A DNA stretch of 64,000 nt from NCBI GenBank assembly GCA_023548195.1, contig JAJHZJ010000418.1, forward strand, positions 682,001-746,000, read 5' to 3'. Below, piece by piece: positions 11,913 to 27,292 of this stretch (its first letter is position 1; every line of letters starts with the position of its first letter). Position numbers and translations under genes: made by a program. A model generated the notes under the pieces. The model did no database searches. It was not told where the DNA came from and saw only the letters and a list, made by a program, of their open reading frames with translations. The DNA is from Bettongia penicillata ogilbyi. Its lineage: Eukaryota > Chordata > Mammalia > Diprotodontia > Potoroidae.

Positions 11913-12221
11913 TCAGCATTTTTTTTGGGTCTCCTTTACCAAGGTATTGACCCGTTTTTCATGCTTTTCTTGCATCTCTCTCATTTCTCTTCCCAGTTTT
12001 TCCTCCACCTGTTTAACTTGATTTTCAAAATCCCTTTTGAGCTCTTCCATGGCCTGAGCCCACCGCACATCCACTTCGGATGTCTGGGATAGAGAGGCCC
12101 CGACCTCCACATCCTTCTCCGATGGCAAGCATTGTACTTCGTCATCAGAAATGAAAGGAGGAAGGAACATCTCTTCCCCAATAAAGTAGATCTCTATGGT
12201 CTTATTTTACTTCCTTTTCTG
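11913..12221 (-). pseudogene. HAL1 copy B ORF1 remnant
   Basis: Only the N-terminal part of ORF1 remains: the acidic start, GKDVEVGAS, and the first coiled-coil heptads to NTLVKETQKK. The start codon at ~12221 is present, but a one-base loss in the following lysine-rich stretch shifts the frame into a stop (…GSKIRP then TAG). Everything after the first coiled-coil segment was removed by the internal deletion. Confidence 0.7.
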
Positions 12222-12386
12222 GACATTTTCCCAGCCAGTTACTTGACTTTCGAGCTTCCTCTCCACCCCTGCCTAGATCTGCCCAGCTAGTGCTTGGGGT
12301 CTGAGATTCAAATGCTGCTTCCCAGTCTCAGGGCTTTCAGCGGCGGGAGTGGCTGCCATTCTGTGTGAGCTTAAGTTCTGGTGCTG

Positions 12387-12518
12387 GGGTGGGGGCAGGG
12401 CTGCCTCCCAGTTTCAGTTCCCTCAGGGGCTTTATGCAGAGACCTTCAGTGATGGAGCGGGTGGGGGCAGGGCCGCCTCCCAGGCTCAGCTCCCTCAGGG
12501 GGTTTATGCAGAGACCTG
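12387..12518 (+). repeat. 72-bp tandem duplication in HAL1 copy B 5' UTR
   Basis: GGGTGGGGGCAGGGC begins at 12387 and again at 12459. Both units continue through GCCTCCCAG, CCCTCAGGG and TTTATGCAGAGACCT. Copies A and C carry the segment once. Confidence 0.8.
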
Positions 12519-12984
12519 AACTTCTGCCTGCCTGCTTGGGGAGTCCCGGGCCACCACTGCTGCCTCTGCCGCTCCCTCTGCCGCTGCCTCCCAAGGGGGC
12601 CCGAGTCACGGAGACATCTCACTCCCCTCTCAGCCAGCCCAGACGTCTCTCTCACTGACCTGTTGCATCTGTGGGCTGAGGGAACTTCCTGGCCGCTGGA
12701 GATTCCGTCCCTGAAGCCTGCTTGGATCTGCTCCTCTGGGGCCGCGGCCAGGGCAGCGCTGGGGTGGGCTCCGCTTTCCAGGGTGTGACGGACCCCTGGG
12801 ACAGCTCTCCAGGGCTCTCTGGAACAGAAATCTCTTCCACTGTGTTTCTGTGCGCCTTACAGTGATCCAAAATTTGTGGGAAGTTCTTCTTACAGGAAAT
12901 TTATGGGCTGTGGATTTGGAGCTAGCATACATGAGTCTTTCTACTCCGCCAGCTTGGCTCCTCCCCCCTTCCCTTCATCTTCTT

Positions 12985-14642
12985 ATAGAAATCCAGATGT
13001 CCCTTCTACAAAACTGATCTTAATACCATTTTAGATGACCATTCTTAAGCTTTATACACTTATCACTCTTACAAAATCAAAATTGGAGCTTTGACCAATT
13101 GCCATATTTGAGAATTTCACATTAGACATCTTACATTAATTCACTATTCATCAGGTAATACTTCTTTTAAAGCATTTACAATATAGGCCATAAACTATTT
13201 TTCTTTTAACCAACTGAGACAAAATAATAATAACTATGTATGCTAACCTCACAAACCTTATTAACCTGATAGTCTCCACATTATTACTAAGAACTAAAGG
13301 ACCCTAACTTGTTGTTGGTCTGAAGTCCTAAACCTAATAGCTTAATTTTAGACTTAACCTCAAATGTTCCCCTACCAACAATCTGTAATTAAATAAATCT
13401 GATATTAAGCTTACAAAACTTTTGACTATTAAGAAATTGCCACTAAGAGCAGGGACATTGCTGGGAAACATCTCCCTAGCTTCATGTCAATTCCAGGCAG
13501 GAGCAGATTATCAACTGGCATTCAGTCAGGTTTAAAGTCCGCCAGGTGTCAGTGGAGAAACTGAGTCAGGAGAATTCTACCTCAGCCCAGGCTCAACAGC
13601 CGCTTTCCCAACCTTACCATGAGATCACTTTTTCAGTTCATAGCAGCATCTCACAGGCTTACTGGCATCATGGATCAGAGGCTCAGACCACCTTTCTTGC
13701 TATCCATACCTGGAGTTAGACACAGAAGAACAGTCAGTAATAAATAGTCCCATAAAATCTTAGAATAGCAAGTTCCAATAATCAGGTTTCGGATATGACT
13801 ATAATTTTACATTGGCTAAGAAGTCTTAACTGGCTTACATGCCTTTGTATACATGTTCTAGTTCTGATTAAATAACAATCATAAAATCAAATTTACCATT
13901 AAAGCCTTAACTTTTCCATCAATGTCAAATTTTAACAGAGATTACCTGCCTCTAAGAAACTTCCCTAAACTAAAGATGTCTCTAATTTAGTCTCAGTAAT
14001 TAATTCAGTCAATTGTTTTAATTCTCTTTGCTTTTACATCACTTTGTAACATGTGAAATCCTTATTCCAAGTTGGGACCTTTTTCCATTAACCCCAAAAA
14101 GTCTTAGTCCCATTTATCTAAATGGCCTGAAAACCTCACCATGTGCTGCGTGTATTAACTCTAGTAGCTGATAGAGGCATATCACTAATCCCTTTGCCCT
14201 GTTAATTCAATTGTACTGGCCACTCCCATCCAGACCATGGTGGGAACCCCTAGGCTGCTTGGGCCCACCCTGGGCTCCTTCCTCAGTCCCTTTGTAGATG
14301 AAAGAAGTGTTCCTTTTTCAAAGGAATGCAATAGGGAAACTGAGCCAGAAGGATTCCATCCCAGGCTGGGGACACAATTGTCCCCTGAGGCTTGTGCATT
14401 AAATAATAGATTTCACTGATCAAAATTTTACCAGGACTCACATCTTAAATTTTAAATTTGTCCTAACAGCCAATCACTAGAGATTATCACTTAAATTCCT
14501 AGTTTAGGAATTCCATACACAGCATACACTTTACATAGAGATTACAGCTTTAACAAAGTGAAGGGCCACACCTCTTGGGTGCTCATTTTAGGCTCTTCAG
14601 ATCTTAGGGACCCCTGGGTGGGGCTGGGGTCACTCTTTTCCC
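12985..14642. other. Intronic sequence, possibly flanking part of a retroviral relic
   Basis: AT-rich sequence without open frames or named repeats. On the minus strand it follows directly after the gag-like relic at 14643-14933 and opens with TGTGAGGG, so it could be part of an LTR or deleted internal region. I found no polyadenylation signal or duplication to prove that. Confidence 0.3.
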
Positions 14643-15102
14643 TCACAATAAGAAATAATTAACATCTCTACTCTGACCCTGTGGGTCTGCCATTAGGGCT
14701 TTCATTCCTTTTTTAAAATTTCTCACCTCAGCTGCACTAGAAGGTGCATTGACATAAATCAAGCCTCCTTGGGCTGAGGGGACCTCTCTTAAAGGAAATA
14801 ACTCAGTGGATGTTTTTGGTTTCATTTTCAAGGGTAAATTTTCCTGATCTTTTAAAAGTTGTCTCAATTCTCTAAACAGAGGACCATGTAGCTCACTAGA
14901 ACTACGTAAATCCTCCTCCCCTTTTTCTTTCAATTCCGCAGCATAGAGAGGAGGGAATGAGAGGAGCAGATCCTTTCTCCTCTTCCTCTTCCTCTCCCTC
15001 TTCTCCTTTCAATACCCTCTGCTGGGCTTCTGGCATCCAAAGGGCAGCATAAGTACCTTCCTCTGAAGTAAAGGGCTTTTTAGCATTTACATACAGATTC
15101 AA
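14643..15102 (-). pseudogene. Endogenous retroviral gag relic (class I-like capsid start)
   Basis: Two minus-strand frames, 14902-15102 and 14643-14933, overlap with a shift between them. The second holds a block with LFPLREVP, then YVNAPSSAAEVRNFKKGMKA and a short DPQG segment, which resembles the beginning of the capsid in class I (gamma-like) endogenous retroviruses. The upstream frame, with a Glu-rich tract, would be matrix/linker. The relic stops abruptly at 14643. No pol or env homology is recognised beside it. It is broken by a frameshift and stops. Confidence 0.55.
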
Positions 15103-16372
15103 TTTTTAGAATACCCCATCTTCTAAAGACCCACATTTGGGCCATATTACTCCTCCTAAACCTACTTCACCCCAGATAAACAACAATATTTATCATTTTT
15201 CTTTTATCTTTTCCCTTATATTTTGGTAATTCATTCCAAGCTTTATGGGGATGAGAATGATACTGTTACACAGAAAAAGGGAAAAAGGGTCAGTGAAAAC
15301 ATATTGATGGGATTAAGAGTGTTTAAATAGCCTGGGATGAGCCAGGGGTAAACAATGAGAGGGTCTAGATGGGATTGAGTGTCAAGTAAACTAGTTAAAT
15401 AATCAGGGTGGGCTGGGGTGAGCCAGAAGCCTTGTGGGGAGGCGCAAGTGATCTGGGCTACTGAAATGTATGGGAAAATTCAGGGTCCAGGTCCCATCAC
15501 CCCATTATTCCCCCCTTGAACAAATGGGACCCAAAAATCCATAGGGACTTGGACGCTTAAAAGAAAAAGACTGTGTCTTCGAATGCAGCCTGGTCGCTGA
15601 ACTTTCCCACACAACCCCCTCACACAACCAGCCCCTGAATTTTTGCACAACCTGATCCCTGGCTTTTCACCTGAGACATCTGGCCAATCTCACCCACACC
15701 ACCTAGATACTCAATAATCCTTTTAACTGCCCTTTCACAGTGTCTCTCAGACCACTTAACTTCTTTACTTGCTTGTACGGGGTCCTCACCTGGCTACTTA
15801 CCGGCCTTTAATCCCTCTGTTGCCCCTCCTTAATCCCATCCAGATCTTCTCACTGTCTTTTCTTGGTATATAAGTATCAATCTTATTCCAGTTAAATTGT
15901 GCAGATTCACTAGCAACTCTGCTAGCCTCTATTGGTGTTACAATACTGCAGATTCACTTAGAATCTAGCCTGCTTCTATTGGCAATACAAATAAACCCTG
16001 CCTCTTTGACTGAAAGAAGTCTTGAATGGTCAAATTCTTTTGAGGCAGACCCTCCCTGTACCCTTACATTGCAGGGTTCCCAGAATCCTAAACCCCAACA
16101 CTTTGACCCTTGGTCAAAGGGAATAGGCATGGCAAGGGCCTGATACCACATTGAGGGGGAGGGAGGGCATACCACTGGTTTATGATAAGAGGTGTCAGGA
16201 GTAGGCCCTGATATGCTCATTTCCGAACCCTAAAATGATGGGAAAGGACTCTCCATAGTGAACCCCACAGCTGAGCCAAGGCTGCTGTGCAGGAGACCTA
16301 TGTAAGCCAAAGATCACTACAACTTTACTATTTAATAGAGAGATAACAATATAAACAAAGCTTGCCCACATC
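15103..16372. other. Probable retroviral relic, orientation unresolved
   Basis: On the plus strand TATATAAG (~15868) and AATAAA (~15990) lie ~120 bp apart, as in an LTR. On the minus strand the purine run AAGGGGGGAATAATGGGG (~15505-15522) looks like a polypurine tract beside TGATGGG. The two readings point in opposite directions. An 88-codon minus-strand frame at 15954-16220 has no family I can name. Confidence 0.35.
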
Positions 16373-16519
16373 TTACAATTTGTTCTCCTTCCTAGACATG
16401 TTACAGTTATCTGAACATTTCCTAATGTAGAGACTGACAGACAGGAGACAGGAGAGTACTTTACTTCTTCCCATTACAGTGAATAATGACTTTTTTGTTG
16501 TTGCATGCTTTACTTTTAG

Positions 16520-16617
16520 GTTTAGTCTACCACCTGTGATTTTGTTTTCCATGGATGGTTTCAGATCTGAATATTTAGATACATGGAATACACTGATGCC
16601 CAATATCAACAAATTGA
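16520..16617 (+). CDS. ENPP3: ENPP3 exon: start of phosphodiesterase domain, first zinc aspartate
   Basis: The acceptor is TACTTTTAG and the donor TTGA|gtaagt. It reads [20 protein letters not shown], then [13 protein letters not shown]. The strand [13 protein letters not shown] is the first beta strand of the alkaline-phosphatase-like core. The aspartate in SMDGFR (local residue 116) binds the zinc next to the nucleophile. The exon sits after a 6.5-kb intron crowded with a HAL1 and a retroviral relic, yet the frame is intact. Confidence 0.96.
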
Positions 16618-18669
16618 GTAAGTCTCCAATTGAAGGGTCAAGTTCTACCTACTGAAAGAAGAAATAGGTGTGCCAGCCTCATCTTTGACCGTTGGATTTG
16701 ATGACTGGTTTATTGTATAGCATGGCTTATCCATGGTGCCCACATTCCCATATTTGTTTTGGCTCTTCCTTTCTCTTTCACTTGTTTGTGTAGAATTTAA
16801 CATGACTGAAAAAAGCATTATTTCCTAGGGGCAAAGCATCAGTTTTTGTTTCCTTCTTTGAAAAAAGATTTATGACCTTTCCACTTCCATATTCCTTCCT
16901 GTGTGTGGACAAGTAAGAACTCATAGGTGTGCCTTTGCAACCACATGTGTGCAATGGCTCTCCATTAAGGCAGTGTCAGAGGGTGGAGTTTTCCAGAGAT
17001 TCTTATAGTGGGCAGATAAGGCTATACCTATAAGCAATATTAAAAAAAAAAAAGCCTAATGAGTAAAGTCTCCAAGAATTGGGACATTCTAAAATCGTAT
17101 TATCCTTAGTTTATAGTCAATCAAAATATTTCATAAATATGAACTCCAGAATGCTGAATTATAAGCTCAATAGAAATATCACTTTCATAATTTAATACTT
17201 TTTAATTCATTTCAACAAATACTTATTAATCACCTACAGTATGTCTCAATTTCCTCCTCTGGAAAGTGAAGGGAGTTGGATTAGATGGCCTCTGAGGTCC
17301 CCTCCACCTCTAGATTTGTGATCTAGAATTTCTCTTTTTATAGGCTGATTTTCATTTACTCTCAACTTCTTACTCATCTTCTACCTCATTTCTCTGGATA
17401 AGATGTTAGTCCTCAGAGGCTCAGAAAGCCATCTTGAGCCCCCATATCAGGATGGTCCAAATGGTTGCCTCCCACAAGCAAAGGGTATAGAGGAATAGGT
17501 TTACTTAGCTCAGAAGAGATATAGATATTGAATACATAGCAAAGATACCATGTTGATAGATCTGGTTTTGCTTCAGTTTCCCCTACAGAGGCTGTTCACA
17601 AGGGTGTCAGGAGGCATGGTCTGGGAAAATCTTCAGGTCTGAGTTATGTGCTACTGAGCTGGGAGAATGTATATGCCCAGGTATGGGGAGGGTTGGGAGG
17701 GGGTCTGTCCCCAGTATGAAGCCTTCATGTAAACATGAAGGAAAGGAACCTGTATCCTGTAGTTGCTGCTCTGCTTCCTCTTTGGTGGTTGAGGAGCTTC
17801 CTCCTTGAAATTCCAGCTGCTTCCTTATATCATTTTCTCTTTTGTAAGGTATATAGGCCTGGCATAGTCTGCCGCACTGCTCAGAGTGGCTATTCTGTTG
17901 ATTTTTAGTTTTATAGTGATGGTTTAGATTAGAAAGATCTTGAATGAATGAAAAGCCTATATCTCATGCAGGTTAAGTTGCTGGCCCCTGGCCAGTAATT
18001 CAATACTATGCAAACAATACAATAACCTCTATGACATTTAGGCTTTTCATTTATAAAATGGGGATAACAGTAATCCCTCAGTGGGTAGATAAGAGGATTA
18101 AAGAAGATAAGGTAAAATTGTGCCTCATAAGTTCTATGTAACAATAGCATATTTATTTTAATTTATTTAAATAATTTAAGAGGGAAAGGTCATATTTCCT
18201 GAAGAAAAGAGAATTGTTTGCTTTTCATCTTTTCATTGTTGGAAAATTTCTAATGCAGTTATGTAAACTCTAGTCCAATATTTTCTGTTTTGCTGTTGTA
18301 GAGGATATAACTTTCAACATGTTTTTTTCCCAATGGTAGTGAACTCTGGAATAAGGTTATCGTACAGACCAAGAAATGACCAAAGTAATAAAGGTACAGC
18401 TAATGGCCTTCCCTATTGAAAACAAATGACTGAGAGATCACTTTTTCCACATGGAAACTGTATTAAAAAAAATAAGCCAGTGGTGTTCAAGGTTTTGGAG
18501 TATGACAGCCCGTTATCTCTTAGGAAAAATTTTTAAAAATACTTTTATGGACTCTGTCTCTTTTATTACTGCATGATAAGTATTATTATCTTTTGACTGT
18601 GAAAAGGCATAATGACAAAAAAGTTATCAGTTTAACAGATAGGGATTGTAGTGGCTGTGATTTCACTGG
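16618..18669. other. Intron: MIR-type fragments, otherwise unassigned
   Basis: 17240-17328 is a plus-strand MIR-type tail (GGATTAGATGGCCTCTGAGG). 17990-18145 has a diverged plus-strand MIR-type core (AAAATGGGGATAACAGTAAT). The remaining sequence shows nothing I recognise. An AG…GT pair around 18340-18392 is not coding-like. Confidence 0.45.
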
Positions 18670-19910
18670 TATAATCAAGTCACGTCAAATTCAACAAGCA
18701 TTTGTTGAACTCCCATGTGCTAGGTACTGTGGTAAGCCCTGGGGATGCAAAGAAAGACACAAGACAGTCCCTATTCCCATGGAATTCATAGTCTAATGGA
18801 AGAGGCACCATGCTACCAACTATATACGAAAAAGATATAGAAGATATATTGGAGATTAATCACTAGAGGGAAGGCACTAGAATGAAGGAGAACTGGTAAA
18901 AGTTTCCCAAGAAAGGTGAGATTTTAACTGGGACTTGAAAGAAGTCAGGAAAGCCAACCGGTAAAGATAAATAGAGAATTCTAGGTATGAGGGAAAGCCA
19001 GTGAAAATGCACAGTCAGAAGTTGGAGTGTCTTGGAGGAATGGAAGAGACAGTCACTGGATCATAGAGTATATAGTGAGGAGAAAGAAGTAAAAAGATGG
19101 AAAGGTAGGTAAGGATCAGGTTACGAAGGGCTTTGAATGCCAAGAGAATTTTATATTTGATTTTGAAGGAGATAGGCAACCATTGGAGTTCACTGAATAG
19201 GAAGGTGAAATGGTCAGACCTGTTCTTTAGGAAGATAGTTTGATAGCTGATTGCAGGATGGACAGAAGTAGGGAGAAATGTGAGGTGAAGGAACCAATTG
19301 CTTAGTATTGAAGCAGTCTGGGCATGAGGTGATGAGGGCCTGCACTAGGCTGGTGGCAGTATATGAGGAAAGAAGGGAGCAGATGTAGGAAATGTTATGA
19401 AGGAATCATCTACAGGATCTGGTGACAGATTAGAAAAGGGATGAGAATGGGGAGTAGGAGGTGTCACCCAAGTTGTGATAGGAAGAAGAGAGGGTTTTAG
19501 AGGAAAGATGAGTTCACTTTTGAACACGTTGAGGTTAATATGTCTTTGGCTTATCTAGTTCACCATGTCCAGTAGACAGCTGGAGAGGTGAGTCTGGAGA
19601 TTAGGAAAGAGGTTAGAGCTGAATAAGTAGACAAATGATCATTAGTAGAAAAAAGATAAAGAATCCATGAGAGTTGATGAGATCGCTAAGTAAATTGGGG
19701 AATAAAAAATAAATTAATTAATTAATAAAATTAATATATAGAGGGGAATGAGAAGAGGGCCCAGGAGAGTCTTGGGAGACATGCATTGTCACCTGGATGA
19801 TGCTGCTACAAAGGAGACTGAGAAAGAAAAACCAGCTAGGTAGGAGGGGATCTAGGAGAATGTTAGTGTCATAGAAACCTAGGGAAAAAGAGTGTGGCAA
19901 GCTTCCAGTA
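18670..19910 (+). mobile_element. Longest copy of a ~1.2-kb mammalian interspersed repeat
   Basis: It starts CAACAAGCATTTGTTGAACT and GTGCTAGGTACTGTGGTAAG, passes GGGCTTTGAATGCCAAGAGA, GGTCAGACCTG, GTCTGGGCATGAGGTGATGA and GAGGGCCCAGGAGAG, and ends near 19910. Partial copies occur at 1795-2090, 7310-8330, 23735-24035, 36160-36255, 37415-37830, 38075-38210, 41090-41215, 48120-48210 and ~56385-57060. It is non-coding. I recognise the text as a common old repeat but do not name the family. Confidence 0.6.
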
Positions 19911-23734
<3,824 letters not shown>

Positions 23735-25055
23735 TAGGTTTACTGTTCTGCTTTTGACATTTGTTTGAGATGGCTGTGGAATTCTTAGGTAGAGATACCA
23801 CCAGCAGTTGGAGTTTCAGAACAGGAGTTTAGGAGAAACATGAGGGTTGGCTATACAGTTGTCAGAGTCATCTGTATATATAGATAATAACTGAACCCAT
23901 GGGAATTCATAAAATCAACAAGGAAGTGTAGGATGAGAAAAGAAACAGAGCCTAGGGAACAGTCCTGAGGAACATTCCTTTTGGGACACTAATTAGGAAG
24001 TAGCTGGTCAATAGTTGGGTAGGTGATACCCATGTAACTTGAAGCCCAGCTCCCTGACTTTCAATCCAGTGCTCACTATCACCTCTTGGACCCACTCACC
24101 CTTCATTCAAAGGTTAGCTCAAGTTCACTTACTTAAAGAGGGCTTGTCTGATTTTCCTAGTTGTGCTTCTGTGGCCACAGGAACTCCCTATGACTATCCA
24201 CTAAGGCATGGAGATTTAAAGCTGCTTCTATATTTGACATGTCTCCAATTTGTCAAATAGTCAGCGTTGGCAATGAGACCTGAAGAATGACCTAGATAAA
24301 TGTGGCATTTTAGGTGAGAGCCTGAGAGTACATGAAGGAGGGTACACTGAGAAAACCCTCTCCCCCCTCACTTTCTCCAGACCAGCAAATATTAAAACGT
24401 AGAGTTCCTAAACCTTTGAATTACTGTAAAGGTATCACAAATCTAACACCATTGCCAGTTATTATATAGGATATACTGGGTCTGGAAAGTTGTTGTCCAT
24501 TCTTCATCGTTTTGTTCCTAAATCAGGTTATATTATGTTCCCTAGGGTCCCGTATAGTGGGCTGAGTATGTTTCATGTGGTCAGGGTATTCAAGGATCCA
24601 TAATCATGGAAGTACTACAGCTCCTTGCTTTTCTTTATAAATTGTATCTAGATTCTGCTGGGGGTATCAGGAGGTCAGGAGAGTCCTTTCTGTGTTTTTT
24701 TTTTCACTTCAGGCTCACAAAACTAGCCCACAACATGGTCAACCAATAAACTTTGACCCATGGAACTTACTGTCTTAGGAACAGGTTATTGACTGGATGG
24801 TCTGTGTAAGGTTGACTTTATCTCAGACCTTGATAAAAATATCCTAAAAGCCTTGTATTGGAAGTTGGGGCAGATGACAGATAGGGATTGGAGCTTTAAC
24901 TCAGGGTCCACCAGGGGACTGTTTTAGATATAGCAATATATCTATCTGCTTTAGGTTTGATGGCAGACATTGTTTAGTTTTTGTCTTTCCATCCCTTATG
25001 TGTCAAAGACTGCCTGGTATGTAGTAGGTGTTTAATAAATGTTTGTTAGTGTAAA
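23735..25055. other. Intron: old repeat piece and L2 end
   Basis: 23735-24035 matches the 3' part of the ~1.2-kb repeat (CAGTTGGAGTTTCAG, GAGCCTAGGGAACAGTCCTG). 24960-25055 ends like L2 (GTAGTAGGTGTTTAATAAAT). 24040-24950 has no recognised family. Confidence 0.45.
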
Positions 25056-25189
25056 TTTGTGGTTCAGAAAACTTAAATATGACCTTTCTTGAGTCTCATG
25101 TAATGACTGGTCTATGGCAAGTGGATTCCAAGGAGTTCTGGAAAAGGGAGGAAAGTTGATTTTCTTGCAGAATATATTTATTTATTTAA

Positions 25190-25355
25190 AAAATTTCTTT
25201 TTTTTTTATTTTGGTGGGGAGAGAAGTGATCAGGGTTAAGTGACTTGTCCAGAGTCACACAACTAGTTAAGTGTCAAGTATCTGAGGCTGGATTTGGACT
25301 TAGGTCCTCCTGACTCTAGAGCTGATGTTCTATCCATTGCACCACTGGCTGCCCC
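25190..25355 (-). mobile_element. tRNA-headed MIR-type SINE
   Basis: The minus strand begins GGGGCAGCCAGTGGTGCAAT and runs through GTGTGACTCTGGACAAGTC to a T-rich plus-strand start (its A-rich tail). It is the marsupial tRNA-headed SINE type. 25490-25640 beside it is a second, plus-strand MIR-type fragment. Confidence 0.75.
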
Positions 25356-26144
25356 TCTCTGGCTAAATATTTTGCAATGCCTTCCCTTTGGCCTCTGGGA
25401 GCTTAGTCTTCTGAGTTACAGTACTGGATCAAAGTGGGAACCTATCATTTTCATTAAAGAGATAACTCTTTAGTGGAAAGATTGGGAATCCTATGATATA
25501 GGTTCAGATACCTTTTCTGCCACTTATCTGTGTGACCATGGGCAAGTAATTTAAACTCCTTGGGTCTCACAGTTTTGTCATAATACAAAATGATAGGACT
25601 GGTCTGAATGGTTTCTGATTTCACTTCCTACTTAAGAGGTATGAGGATATAGGAATAAGGACTTAAGTCATAAACTTTGCAAAGGCCTCTGGGTCCACTA
25701 GGTCTTGCAATAAGTGGAGAGGTTTGATTTCTGGAATCAAGGACGGGTAGACCTTAGGGAGTACTGTAGGAATTCATTATCATGGGAAAGGAGTGCTATT
25801 GTAAAGTCTTTTCCTAGAGTAGCGGTTAGGCTAGCTTGTTCCTAGATGCGTTGTAGAACTTGGAGAAACAAAATCTGGACTGAGTATTTTGCCTGTTGTA
25901 TATATTCCCTCCTAACTGATCTTTGGGCTACTAGTAGGTAGGGTGGGAAAACACCACAGGTACCAATTTAGCTTTTGCTAACTGAATATAGAGCCTGATA
26001 TGGGCATATCTTTGTAGGGGCACAAATAGGTTGATGACTACCTACATGAGGCTAATCCATTGTTGACAGGCATGGCTAAACATTCCAAAAATTGATCAAC
26101 CAGCTCAAGGGTCTTCTACAAGTCTTGGTTTGGGATCCAGAACA

Positions 26145-26358
26145 AGGCAGCTAGGTGGCACAGTTGGATAGAATGCTGGACCAGGAATCAGAAAGCCCTG
26201 AGTTCAACTCTGGTTTCGGTTATTTACTAGCTGTGTGATCCTGTGGAGATAATAAGTAATAGTATCTACTCCAGGGTGACTGTTAGAATTGAATGAATTA
26301 GTTTTCATTAATTGCTTTGTAAACCACAAACTATAAATGTTCCTATTATTATTATTAC
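26145..26358 (+). mobile_element. tRNA-headed MIR-type SINE, near full length
   Basis: Head AGGCAGCTAGGTGGCACAGT, GAGTTCAACTCTGG as the B-box-like region, CTAGCTGTGTGATCC in the core, and an ending ACTATAAATGTTCCTATTAT plus (TTA)n. The central part is shortened (GTGGAGATAATAAG), so some of the core is deleted. Confidence 0.8.
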
Positions 26359-27172
26359 AAAGGAACTAATGTAATCTACTGTGTTCCCTGGGCGCTACCT
26401 AAGCTAGAAAATTTGTTGATTTTATTATTGATAATATTAATAATTAATTATTATATAATAATATATAATATAATTAATGTTAATAATTAATATTAAAATG
26501 CCTTTGAGTTCTTGGGAGAAAGTATTCCATATTATACTAAAAGGTAGTATCTCCTGTGAAGTAGGGGTGGAGGAGGTGGGACTTGCATGGAACCTATTCT
26601 GCCCAGAAGAATACGCCAAACGTTACCTTGTCCCACTCTGTGGAGTGATTCCATAGGAAGAGATTCATGAACAGTTTTTCACTGGGCCATAAGCACTGGG
26701 AGATCCTCTGTTCCCTGAATACCTCTGACCAAAACACCAGAAGAAAGCATCTTATTCCGTTAGTCTACAGTGTTTACTTCTTGAAAGGCAACAGTCTCCT
26801 CAGCACACACCGATTATATAGAAGTCAGCATCCCCTTTTGGAGCCTGGAGTACAGCAAATGGTCCTGGCATTGTCTGAGCAGTAGCTGGGGTGGGAGAGG
26901 TGTGACGATCATTAGAAACTGCTGTCCGGTGATGGCTTCCCAATCTTGCTCTTATAAGTCAATTTTTTTGGAACTGAGTGTAAGATTTCATTCATCTTCA
27001 TTCCTATTAACTTCTGTTATATTACAGTTAGCCCTACGGTCTGTCTTGCCAAAATCTTTTGGATTCTGAGTCTGCCACTCAGTGTATTAACTATTTCTCC
27101 CAGCTTTGGGCCATCTGTTCTATCTTAATATGTGAATTAATTTCTTTTCCTTTTGATTTGTTTTCATTTTAG
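26359..27172. other. Intron: AT-rich tract and CR1/L3-like relic
   Basis: 26410-26500 is an almost pure AT tract. 26995-27125 resembles the antisense strand of CR1/L3 LINEs (CTTTTGGATTCTGAGTCTGC, CTCCCAGCTTTGGGCCATCT). 26500-26990 is unassigned. Confidence 0.45.
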
Positions 27173-27292
27173 GGTTTATATCCAGAATCCCACGGCATCA
27201 TTGACAATAATATATATGATGTATATCTTAACAAGAACTTTTCACTTTCTTCACAAGAGAAATTTGATCCAGCATGGTGGAAAGGGCAACCT
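27173..27292 (+). CDS. ENPP3: ENPP3 exon: GLYPESHGI block of the catalytic domain
   Basis: The acceptor is CATTTTAG and the donor CAACCT|gtaggt; the exon is in phase 0 at both ends (40 codons). It reads [20 protein letters not shown], then [32 protein letters not shown] is almost invariant in ENPP1-3 and follows the nucleophile motif. NFS (local N185) is a possible N-glycosylation site. WWKGQP leads into the next exon's IWLTAMYQG. Local residues 164-203. Confidence 0.96.

Larger units (their letters stand above)
10889..12967 (-). mobile_element. HAL1 copy B with internal deletion
   Basis: A minus-strand element flanked by a 17-bp duplication CTTCCCTTCATCTTCTT at 10872-10888 and 12968-12984. 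Relative to copy A it lacks 856 bp (A positions ~3964-4819), removing the C-terminal two thirds of ORF1 and the adjacent 3' UTR. The breakpoint, near 11888-11892, shares TATT between the two sides. The 5' UTR has an extra partial 72-bp tandem unit at 12387-12518. The GC-rich 5' end and the GGAGCCAAG start match the other copies. Confidence 0.85.

Noticed and set aside
15868..16105. Firm call of a plus-strand LTR
   Set aside because: TATA and AATAAA elements are present, but no TG start, target-site duplication or primer-binding site could be placed, and nearby minus-strand signals conflict.
18340..18392. AG…GT-bounded segment resembling a small exon
   Set aside because: Contains stops in the required phase, and the flanking ENPP3 exons already join in frame.
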